Assembly: GCA_018340805.1 (NCBI GenBank)
Contig: JACMZG010001863.1
Span: 57,966,477 to 58,030,476, forward strand
DNA: 64,000 bases
From: Microvelia longipes
Lineage: Eukaryota; Arthropoda; Insecta; Hemiptera; Veliidae
Reading direction: 5' to 3'
Shown in pieces: positions 23,501 through 36,057 of this stretch. Within the stretch, counting starts at the first letter, position 1; each line of letters starts with the position of its first letter. The notes under the pieces were generated by a model. It saw only the letters and a list, made by a program, of their open reading frames with translations. It had not been told where the DNA came from and searched no databases. The position numbers were made by a program, and so were the translations under genes.

Positions 23501-24239
23501 CTTTACCACATAAATTACCGACAGGTCGAAGAGTTGTTGTTATAACTCCTTCTCTAACTAATTAGTTAGAAACCTTATCAAGAGAGTCAGGTCTTTAGTC
23601 ACTTTCTAAAACTCTCTTACCTCTCGGGGTTAACTCATTGAGAAAGTTTTACGATATGAATAAAGTCTTATGGAGTCGGGAATATTATGCTTAAGGGCGT
23701 AGAAACTAAAAGTTGAAAATCATTAATGTTAAGTTGATATCCTCCTTTCCTGAGACCACTCGACTTGTATTAATCATCCCTTTAAACAATGTTTTGTATC
23801 TATTTCAGAGAAATTTTCAAGAGGGTATAAACATCAAGGATTAACAAGCACTATTTCCAGTAAAACCGTTGCACTAACCACATTGCACTATTGAACCCTT
23901 AATCAATTTAACAATACCTCGAGGGGCAAACACAAAGTTGTACAGTGTATATAGAATGTGGTTTAGCTGTCACTTCACTTTAAAGTGTCTCTTTTGTAAG
24001 ACCAGAGTATACATGAAAAAATTGCATACAATGCTAACATTTATTGGAGTAGCAAAACTGTTTTCATTAAAATGGGAAGAACAAAATAAAATTTATATAA
24101 AAAGTGCATTGTAATGGGTGACATCAGAGACCGAAAAAAACTTTTGCTAACACTGTGCCAGCTATTCAAACTCTAATCTTAGAAATTTCTTACATATAAA
24201 AAAGTATATTTTAAGTGAAACTAAGATATGGATTCCTAG
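20561..24239. other. Long AT-rich stretch without supported genes
   Basis: No coding sequence is supported. Small inverted motifs occur at about 22,193-22,265 (CCGGATAAAA repeated and inverted around a GTACCCTTT phrase) and about 22,617-22,642 (CCAGTGGTACGCGTACCACT), the latter reminiscent of a hAT-type end but unpaired here. Confidence 0.45.
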
Positions 24240-24640
24240 ATGACACAGTGGCACTCCTAGGAATCAAAGGGTCCATGAAGTATAGGCATTTGCGTGGCAG
24301 AGCCTGAGATTGATTAGACAAGAAGACAGTAATCTGTTGGGAATAATTGAATTTAAAAAAAACTAAAACCATCAGGAAAAACAACAATGGATGTAGACAG
24401 TTAAAGATAATGTTTCTAACATTGGACAGATGAAAATTTAAATGTATTTATGACTTGTGTAAGTCTAGTCTTATACTTATTGAAGGAGTAATAACTGGAC
24501 ACTGCGAGCATAATAGGAATTATAACCAAGTGCCCACATGTGAAACCAATGTAGATGAAACAGTCTATCATTATTTAGGAACGTGTGAAGGTTTTGGAAT
24601 GCTTGGGTTTCAAATAATTGAAATATGAGTCAACACGAGG
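24240..24640 (+). pseudogene. LINE RNase H and C-terminal zinc-box remnant
   Basis: One frame at about 24,260-24,320 gives LLGIKGSMKYRHLRGRA, similar to the GI-x-GNE-x-AD-x-LAR block of RNase H. About 190 bp later another gives VITGHCEHNRNYNQVPTCE, then ETVYHYLGTCEGFGMLG, matching the TGHC...C...E-T-x-x-H-x-L-x-x-C...LG end of Jockey/R1/I-type LINE proteins. Stops and frame changes separate the two blocks, so this is a decayed fragment. No LINE endonuclease or reverse transcriptase core is visible nearby. Confidence 0.6.
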
Positions 24641-27600
24641 AGAAATCGGAGTCTTTAACATGACAGGACTTTCTCACTTTTATCGTAGCAAGAGGTTTGA
24701 CACGGATAAAATAGTGGAGTTATAGTGATAAGTGGATGATCTCGAGTTGCTAAATGTGTGATCAACTCACCAGGCTTTACCACTGCTGTCCTCTATTACT
24801 ACTACTATTACTACTATGAAATACTTCTTTTAACAGCGTAAACGATTCAGAGGAAAGTATGGATAGGTTTCAGACAGGAACTATTAGAATTGCTATTAGA
24901 AACCAATTACAGGGTTTTAAATTTAAATTTTAAATTCCGTGATTTCTGATAAAATGGATATTTCCAGAATAGGTATTACCACTGGAATTCCCAGATTAGA
25001 AGTAATTAATAGTTAAAACATGGTCAGAAATGAAGCTAATACATGTTAGCACACTTTCTATTAATATTCTAATGGTCTCTATAGAATGGCCTTCCAATGC
25101 ATGCGTCGATACTGCTTTGTTTTTCTTAGTACTTAAATTTCTCCGTCCTTATGTGACTTAAAAACTTCAAATTTTCTGCTGGTGTTAAAAATATAATTAG
25201 ATAAAGCACTCTTTTTAAAATTTTCTAGGTTATGCTTAAGAACACATTTTTGCTCTTAATAAAAAATATTTTCTAGATAGATTACAGGTATGGATTTAAG
25301 TATAACATGGACCGAATTTGGTGCATTTCTCATAATATACTGCGACCGTAGATTGAGGAATAAAACTTGTAAGAATACTTTTTGCCATATAAAAATAAGA
25401 CTGTGAAAGGTCAATGGTAAAAGATTATGAAGTACCAGGATAAGAAACGAACTTGATGATCCAAGGCAAATTTAAAAATGTAATTTAATTATTTAATTAT
25501 AATGCCATTATAATCAAAAATAAACATTTTGCACTTATCGAGGCTTTTTTAGTGACACCATACGGTAATTGTAAAATGAGATTAATTGAAAATAAAATTA
25601 AAATGAACTGAAGGGACAAGAATAATTATCTGCTAACAGGAAAATTATGAATATTATGCAGGGTGTAGCTCGATAAATAAAAGATGGTGTTTGTAAGATT
25701 ATATCATAGGCGAGCCCAATACAAGAACTTAGGAATCTAGAAGAATAAATAAACTGAAAGGATCAGGTTTTGGGGGGGGGAGAAATCGTCTCAGTGTTTT
25801 ATTACAACTATTGTCATTTGAACAAAGTGATAATAAAGTTTTACATGCAAGGATAAAGGGTTGAATGACCTCTTACAATTCTTATATGGGACAAATGTCC
25901 TTAGACCCTTCAATACAACGATATAAGGCTTTGTCCTTTGAGATAACAATCTATGTTTATGTTTATCTGTGTAACAATGTATGTTTATACATGTGAATAG
26001 TGTATATAACAATGTATGTTTATGTATATACCTTACAAAACAATTCTAAAGAAAGACTAACAATGTAACTGGGTTGAATATAAAGATACATTGATTCAGG
26101 TATGAAGGAAAACCTGTAATGGAAAAAAGTAAAGAACTTTAAGCATTAACAAACAGCATGATGGGCATATATTTTCTTCGAAAATTAGTTAAAACGTGAT
26201 TTAATTTTAAACAAGTGTGATTGTAAAACAAGCAGCCAACTTTGAACCTAGGCTCCTTTTAATTATATGTGAAATTTCACAAAAAAAACGGGGGCTGATT
26301 AGTAGGTTGCGTAATTATACTTGATATTTTTGAAAAATCAAAATACTACAAAGTAGCATTAGAAAATCGTTCAAAAATTGTTTTTGGTCACTTTGATCTC
26401 GATAATCTTAAATGGAGGTAAGTATAAATAGACGTATGAATTTCATGTCTCGATAGATGGATACGCACGTTCCTTTTAAGCATGGTATATGACGTACGGC
26501 TCTGCCAAATCAAATGAAACTAGGAAAAAATCTTATCTAAATAATAAACCAACAAATTGGGGTAAATTTTAATAATATAGACATTTTTATCAGAGACGTG
26601 GAGATGTAAGTGTTTGAATTATGGTAATTGGAACGATTCAGGGGTTTAAACTTGTGTATATTATGTATTATCTGATGAATTCGCTAAATAAATGGCAAAA
26701 TAACAAATGCAAATCATAATAGATTGAATAAATAATTAATCAAAAACAATAACGAACATAATAAAGGCGACCACTTGTAAGCAGGTCAAAGGCCCGCGAA
26801 GCGCCAAGGGCGCTTGGCGCTTCGGGCAACTGTCGCCTAGGGCACTGAGCGACCTCGGCTTCTGCCGAAATCAAAATTCTGTGGCCACGCTTAACTAAGC
26901 GAGGGTTTGTAAAGAATCTTTTTAGCAATTTTTCAGTCATATGATAGAAACAGATGTCCAAGAAGAAAAAAAATATTTTTGTTTCTCCACTAATCATAAT
27001 TAACTAATAAAAAAGCTGGCATTCAATCGTTAACATTGATTATCAGTTTTACATAACAAATAATACAAATAAGACAATAAACACAATAAAGACAATAAGA
27101 CAAATAAAGACAAATAATAATATTTTTAGTCTAATTAACTTTTCCTCATTACGCAGGATCCGATGATACTTTGAAATTAATTATTTATAATAAGTGGAGG
27201 GACAAAAACTGGTTTGTTTTTATTTCTTCTTAATTGACAATTCATCATACACACTGTAAAAAAGATGTGTCTAGAAGGAAAATAGAGAGGAAATAGGGAA
27301 ACAAACTTGAACAGTTTGACCCTCATACTGAGGCGACACTTCAACTTGTCTCTTGTAAACTTAAAAGCTTTTTCTTTGATAATAAAGTTTTCAAATTTAT
27401 TAAGGGACTTTTATTTCTTTTTATTGAAGTATTTAGAGGTCAAGAAGTTTAGACAGCTTGGAAAAAGAGCATGATTAAGAAAAAAGCGTGTAAACTCTAC
27501 AGAATATTACTTGCGAAAATCTAATTTATTTTCATAAAATGTTTTTATTATTATAAAAGAGGATTACTAACGTTGTTTTGAATTCCTCTTTATTCCGTTC

Positions 27601-28990
27601 AAAAGGATTTTTTTATTCTTTGAATTTAAATTCCGCAATATAATCCCTTTTTCAGAGTTATTTTCCGTTTGGCAGACGTTTCTTAGCGGGACGAGGAAAG
27701 CTCTAGTCCTTTAGAGGCGGTTCTTCTGTCATAGAAACTCCCTCCGAAGGAATCCCTTTAAGGAGAGATTATTTGAAAAAGCAGTGTTTTCTACATTTTT
27801 AAATGTACAGAACTTAGTATTTATTTGTTGTGATTTAAAAGTTTAAAAATGTTTTTGTTTTAAAAGTATAAATCGCTACTTTCGTTGTCAAAGTAGGACA
27901 GTAATAATCTAAATGATGTCTTCTTTCACCAATTAGAATTTGTAAATAAATTTACTGCCCCCCCCCCTCAAATTCAAATTTTTATCATCAGATTTGTATT
28001 TACTTATGGATAAAGGTTATTTAACTTCCCTAATCTTTAGTAACCCGTACAAACCAATGAATGTTGTTGACCATAACAAGAAAAATAATAAATCAGAAAA
28101 GCCTAAAGGAAATTAATCAGAAATTAATCATCTCAAGGGGAAAATTCAGTTCAAATAACATTAGAATTAGAAATCACTCATTTTCAACCGAAAGTTTAAA
28201 TAAGAAAAAATATAAAAACACTAATCAATATAGTTTTGTCACTGTTTGAATAAACATTCAAACATTTTGTACCTAAAAACAGAATAAATATTTTTTTTGA
28301 TTCACTTAAAGTAAGAAAATTAAGACAGTATCTTAAAAAGTGATTTTCTAAAAAAATCGGTTTATTTAAGAAAAAAAAAATGTATTGCCAAAAATTGTGA
28401 TATTAGTCCATCTCATTCTCTAGTAAAAGAGTTGTAAAAGAGGTGCTCAATTTGCCGCCTCCTCTCAATACTTGTTACCGGAGGCGGTGCTAAAGGCAGC
28501 AGAGGAGCATGTCATTCTAAATTGAATTTTTGCCGCAGTCTCTGTTTGCAGAGGGGATAGTTCTTTATCTCACTAGATATTGTGTTAAGGAACGAAGCGT
28601 CGCACTTGCTATTCCATTTTTTTGCGGCTTCTTCTTATGACATAATACCAGCGGACATTTGACGTATATATATAATATTAAAGACAAGATGTTACCGTGG
28701 AACATGGCTTCCCTACCAATAGCCTAAAAATTATAATTCCATAAAAGTTTATTAAACATTAATTATATACAGGAAATGTGCTCAACCATTCATATAAATA
28801 TCCAGATAGCTGAGCTAGCCACAAATGTGGTTGAGGCTTCTTTGTGCATAAAAATGTCAAGTCATGACTAGAAATACTTCTTATTGAACAGATTTAAAGA
28901 TTTTTAATATTTAGTGTAACAATTTTGATACAACGTATCAAAACACTTGATATAACACTGGATTTCAGTAGCCCTACTCAGCAAACTAAT
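24641..28990. other. AT-rich DNA with a small GC-rich palindromic island
   Basis: No gene is supported. Positions 26,765-26,900 form a GC-rich island with a strong palindrome (GCGAAGCGCCAAG facing CTTGGCGCTTCG), in contrast to its surroundings. Homopolymer tracts of G or C occur at about 25,771 and 27,957. A second modest GC patch with GCCGCCTCC and GGAGGCGG inverted lies at about 28,460-28,495. Confidence 0.45.
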
Positions 28991-29075
28991 TTATCTCCTT
29001 AAATGGGATAAAATAAAAATCAGCCGTTGTCCAAAAAAGCCGATGAAGTTTAAATTTGCCGTCATTTCCTTTTTA

Positions 29076-29784
29076 NNNNNNNNNNNNNNNNNNNNNNNNN
29101 NNNNNNNNNNNNNNNNNNNNNNNNNNNNNNNNNNNNNNNNNNNNNNNNNNNNNNNNNNNNNNNNNNNNNNNNNNNNNNNNNNNNNNNNNNNNNNNNNNNN
29201 NNNNNNNNNNNNNNNNNNNNNNNNNNNNNNNNNNNNNNNNNNNNNNNNNNNNNNNNNNNNNNNNNNNNNNNNNNNNNNNNNNNNNNNNNNNNNNNNNNNN
29301 NNNNNNNNNNNNNNNNNNNNNNNNNNNNNNNNNNNNNNNNNNNNNNNNNNNNNNNNNNNNNNNNNNNNNNNNNNNNNNNNNNNNNNNNNNNNNNNNNNNN
29401 NNNNNNNNNNNNNNNNNNNNNNNNNNNNNNNNNNNNNNNNNNNNNNNNNNNNNNNNNNNNNNNNNNNNNNNNNNNNNNNNNNNNNNNNNNNNNNNNNNNN
29501 NNNNNNNNNNNNNNNNNNNNNNNNNNNNNNNNNNNNNNNNNNNNNNNNNNNNNNNNNNNNNNNNNNNNNNNNNNNNNNNNNNNNNNNNNNNNNNNNNNNN
29601 NNNNNNNNNNNNNNNNNNNNNNNNNNNNNNNNNNNNNNNNNNNNNNNNNNNNNNNNNNNNNNNNNNNNNNNNNNNNNNNNNNNNNNNNNNNNNNNNNNNN
29701 NNNNNNNNNNNNNNNNNNNNNNNNNNNNNNNNNNNNNNNNNNNNNNNNNNNNNNNNNNNNNNNNNNNNNNNNNNNNNNNNNNNN
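29076..29784. other. Assembly gap (709 N)
   Basis: A run of N joins two sequenced pieces. Open frames that cross it on either strand carry no information. The actual gap size is unknown. Confidence 1.
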
Positions 29785-29884
29785 GGTGTAAACTTCCACC
29801 AGTAGTATCCTCACCAAGTCTAGCGTTCACTGTCGTACCATCCTTTACTGGACGCATCTCAAAGCTATTTTCATCCCCTCGTAT
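29785..29884 (-). CDS. Candidate exon cut by the assembly gap, unknown protein
   Basis: Read on the minus strand from an AG at 29,885-29,886, about 33 codons stay open to the gap edge and include SFEMRPVKDGTTVNARLGED. Composition is balanced and unlike the AT-rich translations around it. No family is recognised. Only one splice site can be inspected and its pyrimidine tract (TTATCCTTACTAATAAG) is weak. It may equally be a fragment of a mobile element. Confidence 0.3.
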
Positions 29885-30053
29885 CTTATTAGTAAGGATA
29901 ATTAAAATATTATTTTAATAGCAACTAAAAGATCTTGTTAAGCTAATTCTACTAAATTTCATCTCTTTGAAATTGTCTTTGAAATTCTCGGGTTGTTAGA
30001 ATTAATAATTTTAATTTGTATATAATAAATAGAATACAACAGTTTGAAATATT

Positions 30054-30655
30054 TGTTTAAATATACAAAAACCTTAAACTTTCGACAAGGGAACAGAATC
30101 TTCTTCAGAGGCTATAATAGAACAGAAAAAAACAAAAACCGCAATAGCATACTATTATAACCAATAATAGGGTCTCGCCCCGAGGGTCTCGACATCACGA
30201 AGTTTTGACACTATTTAACATCGACAAATGTGTCGATCTTACGTAGAATCAGTACAAGGGGTGTCGCGCTTCTGATTATTTTTAAGTATTTCTTTCTAGT
30301 AATTCACTTTTAGAAGGTTTATTCGCTATAACAATAAAACAATTTTCATTGTCAATTTTATGATTGTTTCATTTCATGTGTTGGACTGATTTGATATTGC
30401 TAAGTCATTTGAAAGACAGGTTTCTACTGTGTACTTTAAAGGGCTAGTTTTGCAAGGGATTCTGTAACCGTATTTGTTCTTCGTTCAAACAAAACAGACT
30501 TAAAATTTGTCAAATTTTTAGGAGAAATAATAACATTATGCGGTTTCGACATTATGTTTTGGTTTTATTCTGTTCTACTACTATAACATCTGAAGATGAC
30601 TTAGTTCCCTTGTCAAAAGCTTAACTGTTTTGTATTTTTGAATAAATCTTTCGGA
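30054..30655. repeat. Foldback repeat, ~600 bp
   Basis: Inverted arms at about 30,054-30,145 and 30,540-30,655 share a phrase like CTGAAGATGAC...TCCCTTGTC, then AAA and a basic stretch. The right arm has CTGAAGATGACTTAGTTCCC and the left arm its diverged complement. The centre (30,146-30,540) includes a GC-richer stretch with GGGTCTCGCCCCGAGGGTC. It has the same layout as the foldbacks near 20.2 and 57.3 kb. Confidence 0.6.
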
Positions 30656-30724
30656 ATGAAGTCTTATATTTAATATGTATTATTTCCTTAACAGTTCATA
30701 ACTCGTTTATTTCTATCTTGGTTA

Positions 30725-30727
30725 TGT

Positions 30728-30776
<49 letters not shown>

Positions 30777-30829
30777 TTATATATATATTATATATATAAT
30801 ATAATATTATATATATATATATATATAAT

Positions 30830-30861
<32 letters not shown>

Positions 30862-30880
30862 CATTTATGTATATGTATGT
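30725..30880. repeat. (TA)n microsatellite, interrupted
   Basis: TA dinucleotides with several TAA and ATT interruptions. Confidence 0.95.
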
Positions 30881-31642
30881 TTAACTTTTTTTGTTCTGGT
30901 AATAATACTTTTTACATTTTGCTTTGAATATGCTTAACTTGCAATATATTGAACTGACGTCACTCTTAGTAATAACAAATGAGTATTGACTATTGCTTAC
31001 AATGTTTGTGATTAACTAGGGACATGAGAGAAATTCAAATAATTACCCTGTAATTAAATTATCTTGAGAGATGTTTATGAGGTTTAGTTAATTCTCTTAT
31101 AGTTTGTTTGGATTGCCAGTGTATACGGAACAAAGGCAGAAGGTCATCTCATTGGAAAAGAGCTGATTAAGTCTGATAGATATCAACCTTAGCATCGAGT
31201 CAATATTGTTTTCAGCGTCGCAAAGTAGCCAAACTACATCTCATTATACTTTACAGGAAAATCATAACTTTTTTTACAGTTTTTCTTTGATACAGAGATG
31301 AAGGCATATTGATAGACAAAGAGTTGATGTTGTTGCAGTTTAGTATTGTTATAATAGTAGTTTTAGTTGAGAGTAATGTAAGAGGAAATCTATTCGTTTC
31401 AAAATCCAAAAATTTGCGTAATTTCGAGAAAACTTTTTCCACTACAAAAACTATAGGTTTGTTCAACACATGAACTGGAATAAACTACTCTACTCTGCAC
31501 AAGTGTTCTTTACACTCAGATTTTTTATTTTAGAGTAATCTAAGATAAATTAGAGTAAACTCAGGATTATATGCGTGCGCGAACAGAAGAAGAATCAAAT
31601 TTGTAAATAACCTTCCTGGGTTATCTCCTAGCTAAACAAAAT

Positions 31643-34582
31643 AAATAATAAATAAAAACAGATTAATTACAAAAAAGTCTTATATTTTTTAATATATAAA
31701 TATTAACTAAGATTTTGACTAAAAATTAGTCATCACCAGAGTTTAACAATATAAAATATAAAATAAAAAAACAATTTTACAAACTACATCAAATTGCACC
31801 TTGGTGCAATATGATGTATTGTAAGCAAATGATGTAGTTTGTAAGGTGCAATATGATACCAAGTGCTACGTATTGATACCAAGGTGCAACCAATATGGTG
31901 CACCAAGCTGCAATATGATACCAACAAGTGCAATATGATGTAGTTTGTAAGGTGCAAATGATAACAACAATATGATACAAGGTGCAAATGATGTAGTTTG
32001 TAAGCTGCAATATGATACCTTGTGCAATATGATGTATAAGTGCAATAATACCAAGGTGCATATGATGTAGTTTGTAAGGTGCAATATGATACCAGGTGCA
32101 ATATGATGTAGTTGTAAGGCAATATGATACCAAGGCAATATGATGTAGTTTGAAGCTCAATATGATACCAGGTGCAATATGATGTAGTTTGTAAGGTGCA
32201 ATATGATACCAAGGTGCAATATGATGTAGTTTGTAAAGGTGCAATATGATACCAAGGTGCATGATGTAGTTTGTAATATGATACCAAGGTGCAATATGAT
32301 GTATAACACCAAGGTGCAATATGATGTAGTTTGTAAGGTGCAATATGATACCAAGGTGCAAGGTGCAATATGATGTGCATATGATGTAGTTGTAAGGTGC
32401 AATTGATTGCAATTGATGTAGTGTGCAATAGATACCTGCATGCACCACCAAGGTGATATGATGTAGTTTGTAAGCTGCAATATGATACCAAGGTGCAATA
32501 TGATGTAGTTTGTAAGGTGCAATATGATACCAAGGTGCAATATGATGTAGTTTGTAAGCTCCAATATGATACCAAGGTGCAATATGATGTAGTTTGTAAG
32601 GTGCATATGTACCAAGGTGCAATATGATGTAGTTTGTAAGGTGCAATATGATACCAAGTGCAATATGATGTATTTGTAACCAAGGTGCAATATTGATGTT
32701 GTTTGTAAAGGTGCAAATGATGTAGTTTGTAAGTGCAATATGAAAGGTGCATATGATAGTGCAATTGCAATATATACCAGGTGCAATATGTGTAAGGTGC
32801 AATATGTAAGGTGCATGATAGTTTGTAAGCTGCAATATGATACCAAGGTGCAATATGATGTAGTTTGTAAGGTGCAAATGTACCAAGGTGCAATATTGAG
32901 GTAGTTGTAAGGTGCAATATTAGTGCATATGATACAAGTGCAAATATGCAATATGATGTAGTTTGTAAGGTGCAATATGATACCAAGGTGCATATATGTA
33001 GTTTGTAAGGTCCAATATGATACCAACCAAAGGTGCCAATATGATGTAGTTGTAAGGTGCAAATATGATACCAAGTGCATATGAAAGTTGTGCAATATGA
33101 TACAAGTGCAATATGATACAAGGTGCAATATGATAGTGTAAGCTGCAATATGATACCAAGTGCAATATGATGTAGTTTGTAAAGTGCAATATGATACCAA
33201 GGTGCAATATGATGTAGTTTGTAAGGTGCAATATGATACCAAGGTGCAATATGATGTGTAGTATGATAAGGTGCAATATGATACAAGGTGCAATATGATG
33301 TAGTTTGTAAAGTGCAATATATACCAAGGTGCCATATGGTGCAATATGATGTAGTTTGTAAGGTGCAATATGATATTGATGAAGTAAGTGCAATATGATC
33401 AAGCTGCAATATGATACCAAGTGCAATATGATGTAGTTTGTAAGGTGCAATATGATACCAAGTGCAATATGATGTTGTTTGTAAGGTGCAATATGATACC
33501 AAGGTGCAATATGATGTAGTTTGTAAGCTGCAATATGATACCAAGGTGCAATATGATGGTAGTTTGTAAGTGCAATATATACCAAGGTGCAATATGATGT
33601 AGTTTGTAAGTGCAATGATACCAAGGTGCAATATGATGTAGTTTGTAAGTGCAATATGATACCAAGGTGCAATATGATGTAGTTTGTAGGTGCAATATGA
33701 TACAAGGTGCAATATGATGTAGTTGTAAGGTATGATACCAAGGTGCAATATGATGTAGTTGTAAGTGCAATATGATACCAAGTGCAATTATGTAGTTTGT
33801 AAGGTGCAATATGATACCAGGTGCAATATGATGTATTGTTTGTAATGCAATATGATACCAAGTGCAATATGATGTAGTTTGTAAGTGCAATATGATACCA
33901 AGTGCAATATGATGTAGTTTGTAATGCAATATGATTACCAAGGTGCAATATGATGTAGTTTGTAAGCTGCAATATGATACCAAGGTGCAATATGATGTAG
34001 TTTGTAGGTGCAATATGATACCAAGGTGCAATATGATGTGTTGTGATGATACCAAGGTGCAATATGATGTAGTTGTAAGTGCAATATGATACCAAGGTGC
34101 AATATGAGTAGTTTGTAAGGTGCAATATGATACCAAGGTGCAATATGATGTAGTTTGTAAGCTGCAATATGATACCAAGGTGCAATATGATGTTGTTTGT
34201 AAGGTGCAATATGATGTAGTTTGTAAGCTCCAATATGATACCAAGGTGCAATAGGTGCATATATGTGTAAGGTGCAATATGATACTAAGGTGCAATATGA
34301 TGTAGTTTGTAAGCTGCAATATGATACCAAGGTGCAATATGATGTAGTTTGTAAGCTGCAATATGATACCAAGGTGCAATATGATGTATAAGCTGCAATA
34401 TGATACCAAGGTGCAATATGATACCAAGGTGCAATATGTTATAGTTTGTAAAATTGTTTTTTTTTTCATTTTATATTTTATATTGTTAATCTTGACCAAT
34501 TTTTAGTCGAAAGCTTAGTTAATAATTATATATTAAAAAATATAGGACTTTTGTGTAATTAATCTGTTCTTATTTATTTTTT
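31643..34582. mobile_element. TIR-bounded element enclosing a 42-bp minisatellite
   Basis: The left flank of the array (about 31,643-31,797) and the right flank (about 34,437-34,582) are inverted copies of each other. Both contain ACAGATTAATTAC, then TATATTTTTTAATATATAA, GACTAAAAATT, TTAACAATATAAAATATAAA and a poly-A stretch leading into ACAATTTTACAAACTA. The left terminal repeat runs inward into one inverted copy of the array unit, so the array appears to have grown from the inner edge of one terminal repeat. No transposase is present. The outer boundaries are judged by eye to within about 10 bp. Confidence 0.85.
31798..34437. repeat. 42-bp minisatellite, about 60 units
   Basis: The unit is made of two related halves, an 18-bp piece GGTGCAATATGATACCAA and a 24-bp piece starting GGTGCAATATGATGTAG and ending TTTGTAA. 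Many units carry one-base losses or gains, and a G/C variant (AAGGTGC or AAGCTGC) recurs. Since 42 is divisible by three and the minus strand of the unit lacks stops, long frames of up to 667 codons appear. They are not proteins. Confidence 0.97.
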
Positions 34583-34747
34583 TATAAGTACACCAATAAG
34601 AAACATTAAAAATAAATAATAATGATTTACATTATATTTACATTTTTTGTTTAATTGAGTTGCTTTGTTAGGAAATGTGGATATTTACATTGTTAAGTGT
34701 TTCGCTAAAAAGACTTATATATATATATATTATATATATATATATAT

Positions 34748-34803
<56 letters not shown>

Positions 34804-35550
34804 CATCACATTACGCGTTTGCTTAGTTTTTATTACTCTTAAACATAACAATTTTGCTTGGCATACTCGTTTTAAACATTTTATAAGATAATAAAAAGTA
34901 GTCATTAAATTGAAAGATGGTTTTACTTTCTAAAAGAATATTTTTTATAGAAATAAAATTTAGTATTTGGTAATTTAGTTCGGTGTAATTGCCCCTTTAA
35001 TTTTATATCAGAGGAGTTATAGATAAAATAACATAGTAAAATATCGCTCTGAAGTTGAGAGTAAATGAACCAAGAACTATTTTATAGATGAGAACAAATA
35101 ACAGTTATGCATGTTGTTGCAAATATTCTACGCTTGTGGATATACAAAAATACAAGAGGCCTTATTATGGCTCTTGACCGTACACAGAATCGACTCTGGC
35201 TATCTTTGACCGCTTCGAGGCAACATGATTGTTGGCCTGTAGCATTTTGTGTTATTAGTAATTCATTAAATGGTATACCTGCCTCGATATGATTGACATT
35301 CCAAATGTATTCATCCAAAACCTTAATTGATTGAATAAAGTTGTATATATGTCTAATGACAATATCTAAAATAATATTGATAAATAATTAAACATAAATG
35401 TTGTATTAATCATTTACAACGGGAAACGTGACTTACAGCTTGATTAGGAATTGTGGATTTCTGAAATTATTGGAGGTGAAATATGTTTGAAATTCTGTAA
35501 ATCAAAAGTTTCTTGGTATAATGCGATGAAGTTTAATCTAAAAAAGCGTC
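34583..35550. other. AT-rich DNA, (TA)n tract, one less AT-rich patch
   Basis: A (TA)n tract occupies 34,717-34,801. Positions about 35,082-35,318 are less AT-rich and open on both strands, which suggests former coding or repeat sequence, but no family is recognised. Confidence 0.45.
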
Positions 35551-35553
<3 letters not shown>

Positions 35554-35603
<50 letters not shown>

Positions 35604-35672
35604 TATATATATATATATATATATGTATACATATATATATACATATATATATATATATTATTATATATATAT

Positions 35673-35730
<58 letters not shown>

Positions 35731-35744
35731 TATGTGTGTGGTGT

Positions 35745-35774
<30 letters not shown>
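35554..35774. repeat. Compound (TA)n / (TG)n microsatellite
   Basis: About 180 bp of interrupted TA repeats are followed by about 40 bp of TG repeats. Confidence 0.97.
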
Positions 35775-35779
<5 letters not shown>

Positions 35780-36057
35780 GAGCAATTGCAACGTCATGCT
35801 CCATTTATTAAATACTACATGCATTTCAACAAGAATGTAGAAATTTGAAAGTACATCATGTTCAACTTAAATGGCGCCTAATCTACTTAAATATTAAGAA
35901 ATTAATGTGAAAACTTAATAACATAAAAAGTAAAATAAAATGAAATATCCTCTTAGTTTGCAATGTGTTCTACAGTGAACTTTTATGAAGAAGTTCAACT
36001 GTAAAAGGGCGCCAAAAATTGAGAATAATTAATTTTGGTATTGGCAATTCGTGGCCT

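Noticed and set aside
25771..25781. Poly-G tract as part of a common family with tracts at 27,957, 55,110 and 56,161
   Set aside because: Flanking sequences share only short AT-rich phrases, so common origin cannot be supported by eye.
28991..29918. Long open frames across the N run
   Set aside because: They consist almost entirely of unknown residues. Only the short piece at 29,785-29,884 has real sequence of interest.
31784..34499. Several long minus-strand open frames (up to 667 codons) rich in His, Tyr and Leu
   Set aside because: They arise because the 42-bp satellite unit is divisible by three and lacks stops in those frames. All frames are repeats of the same short peptide.
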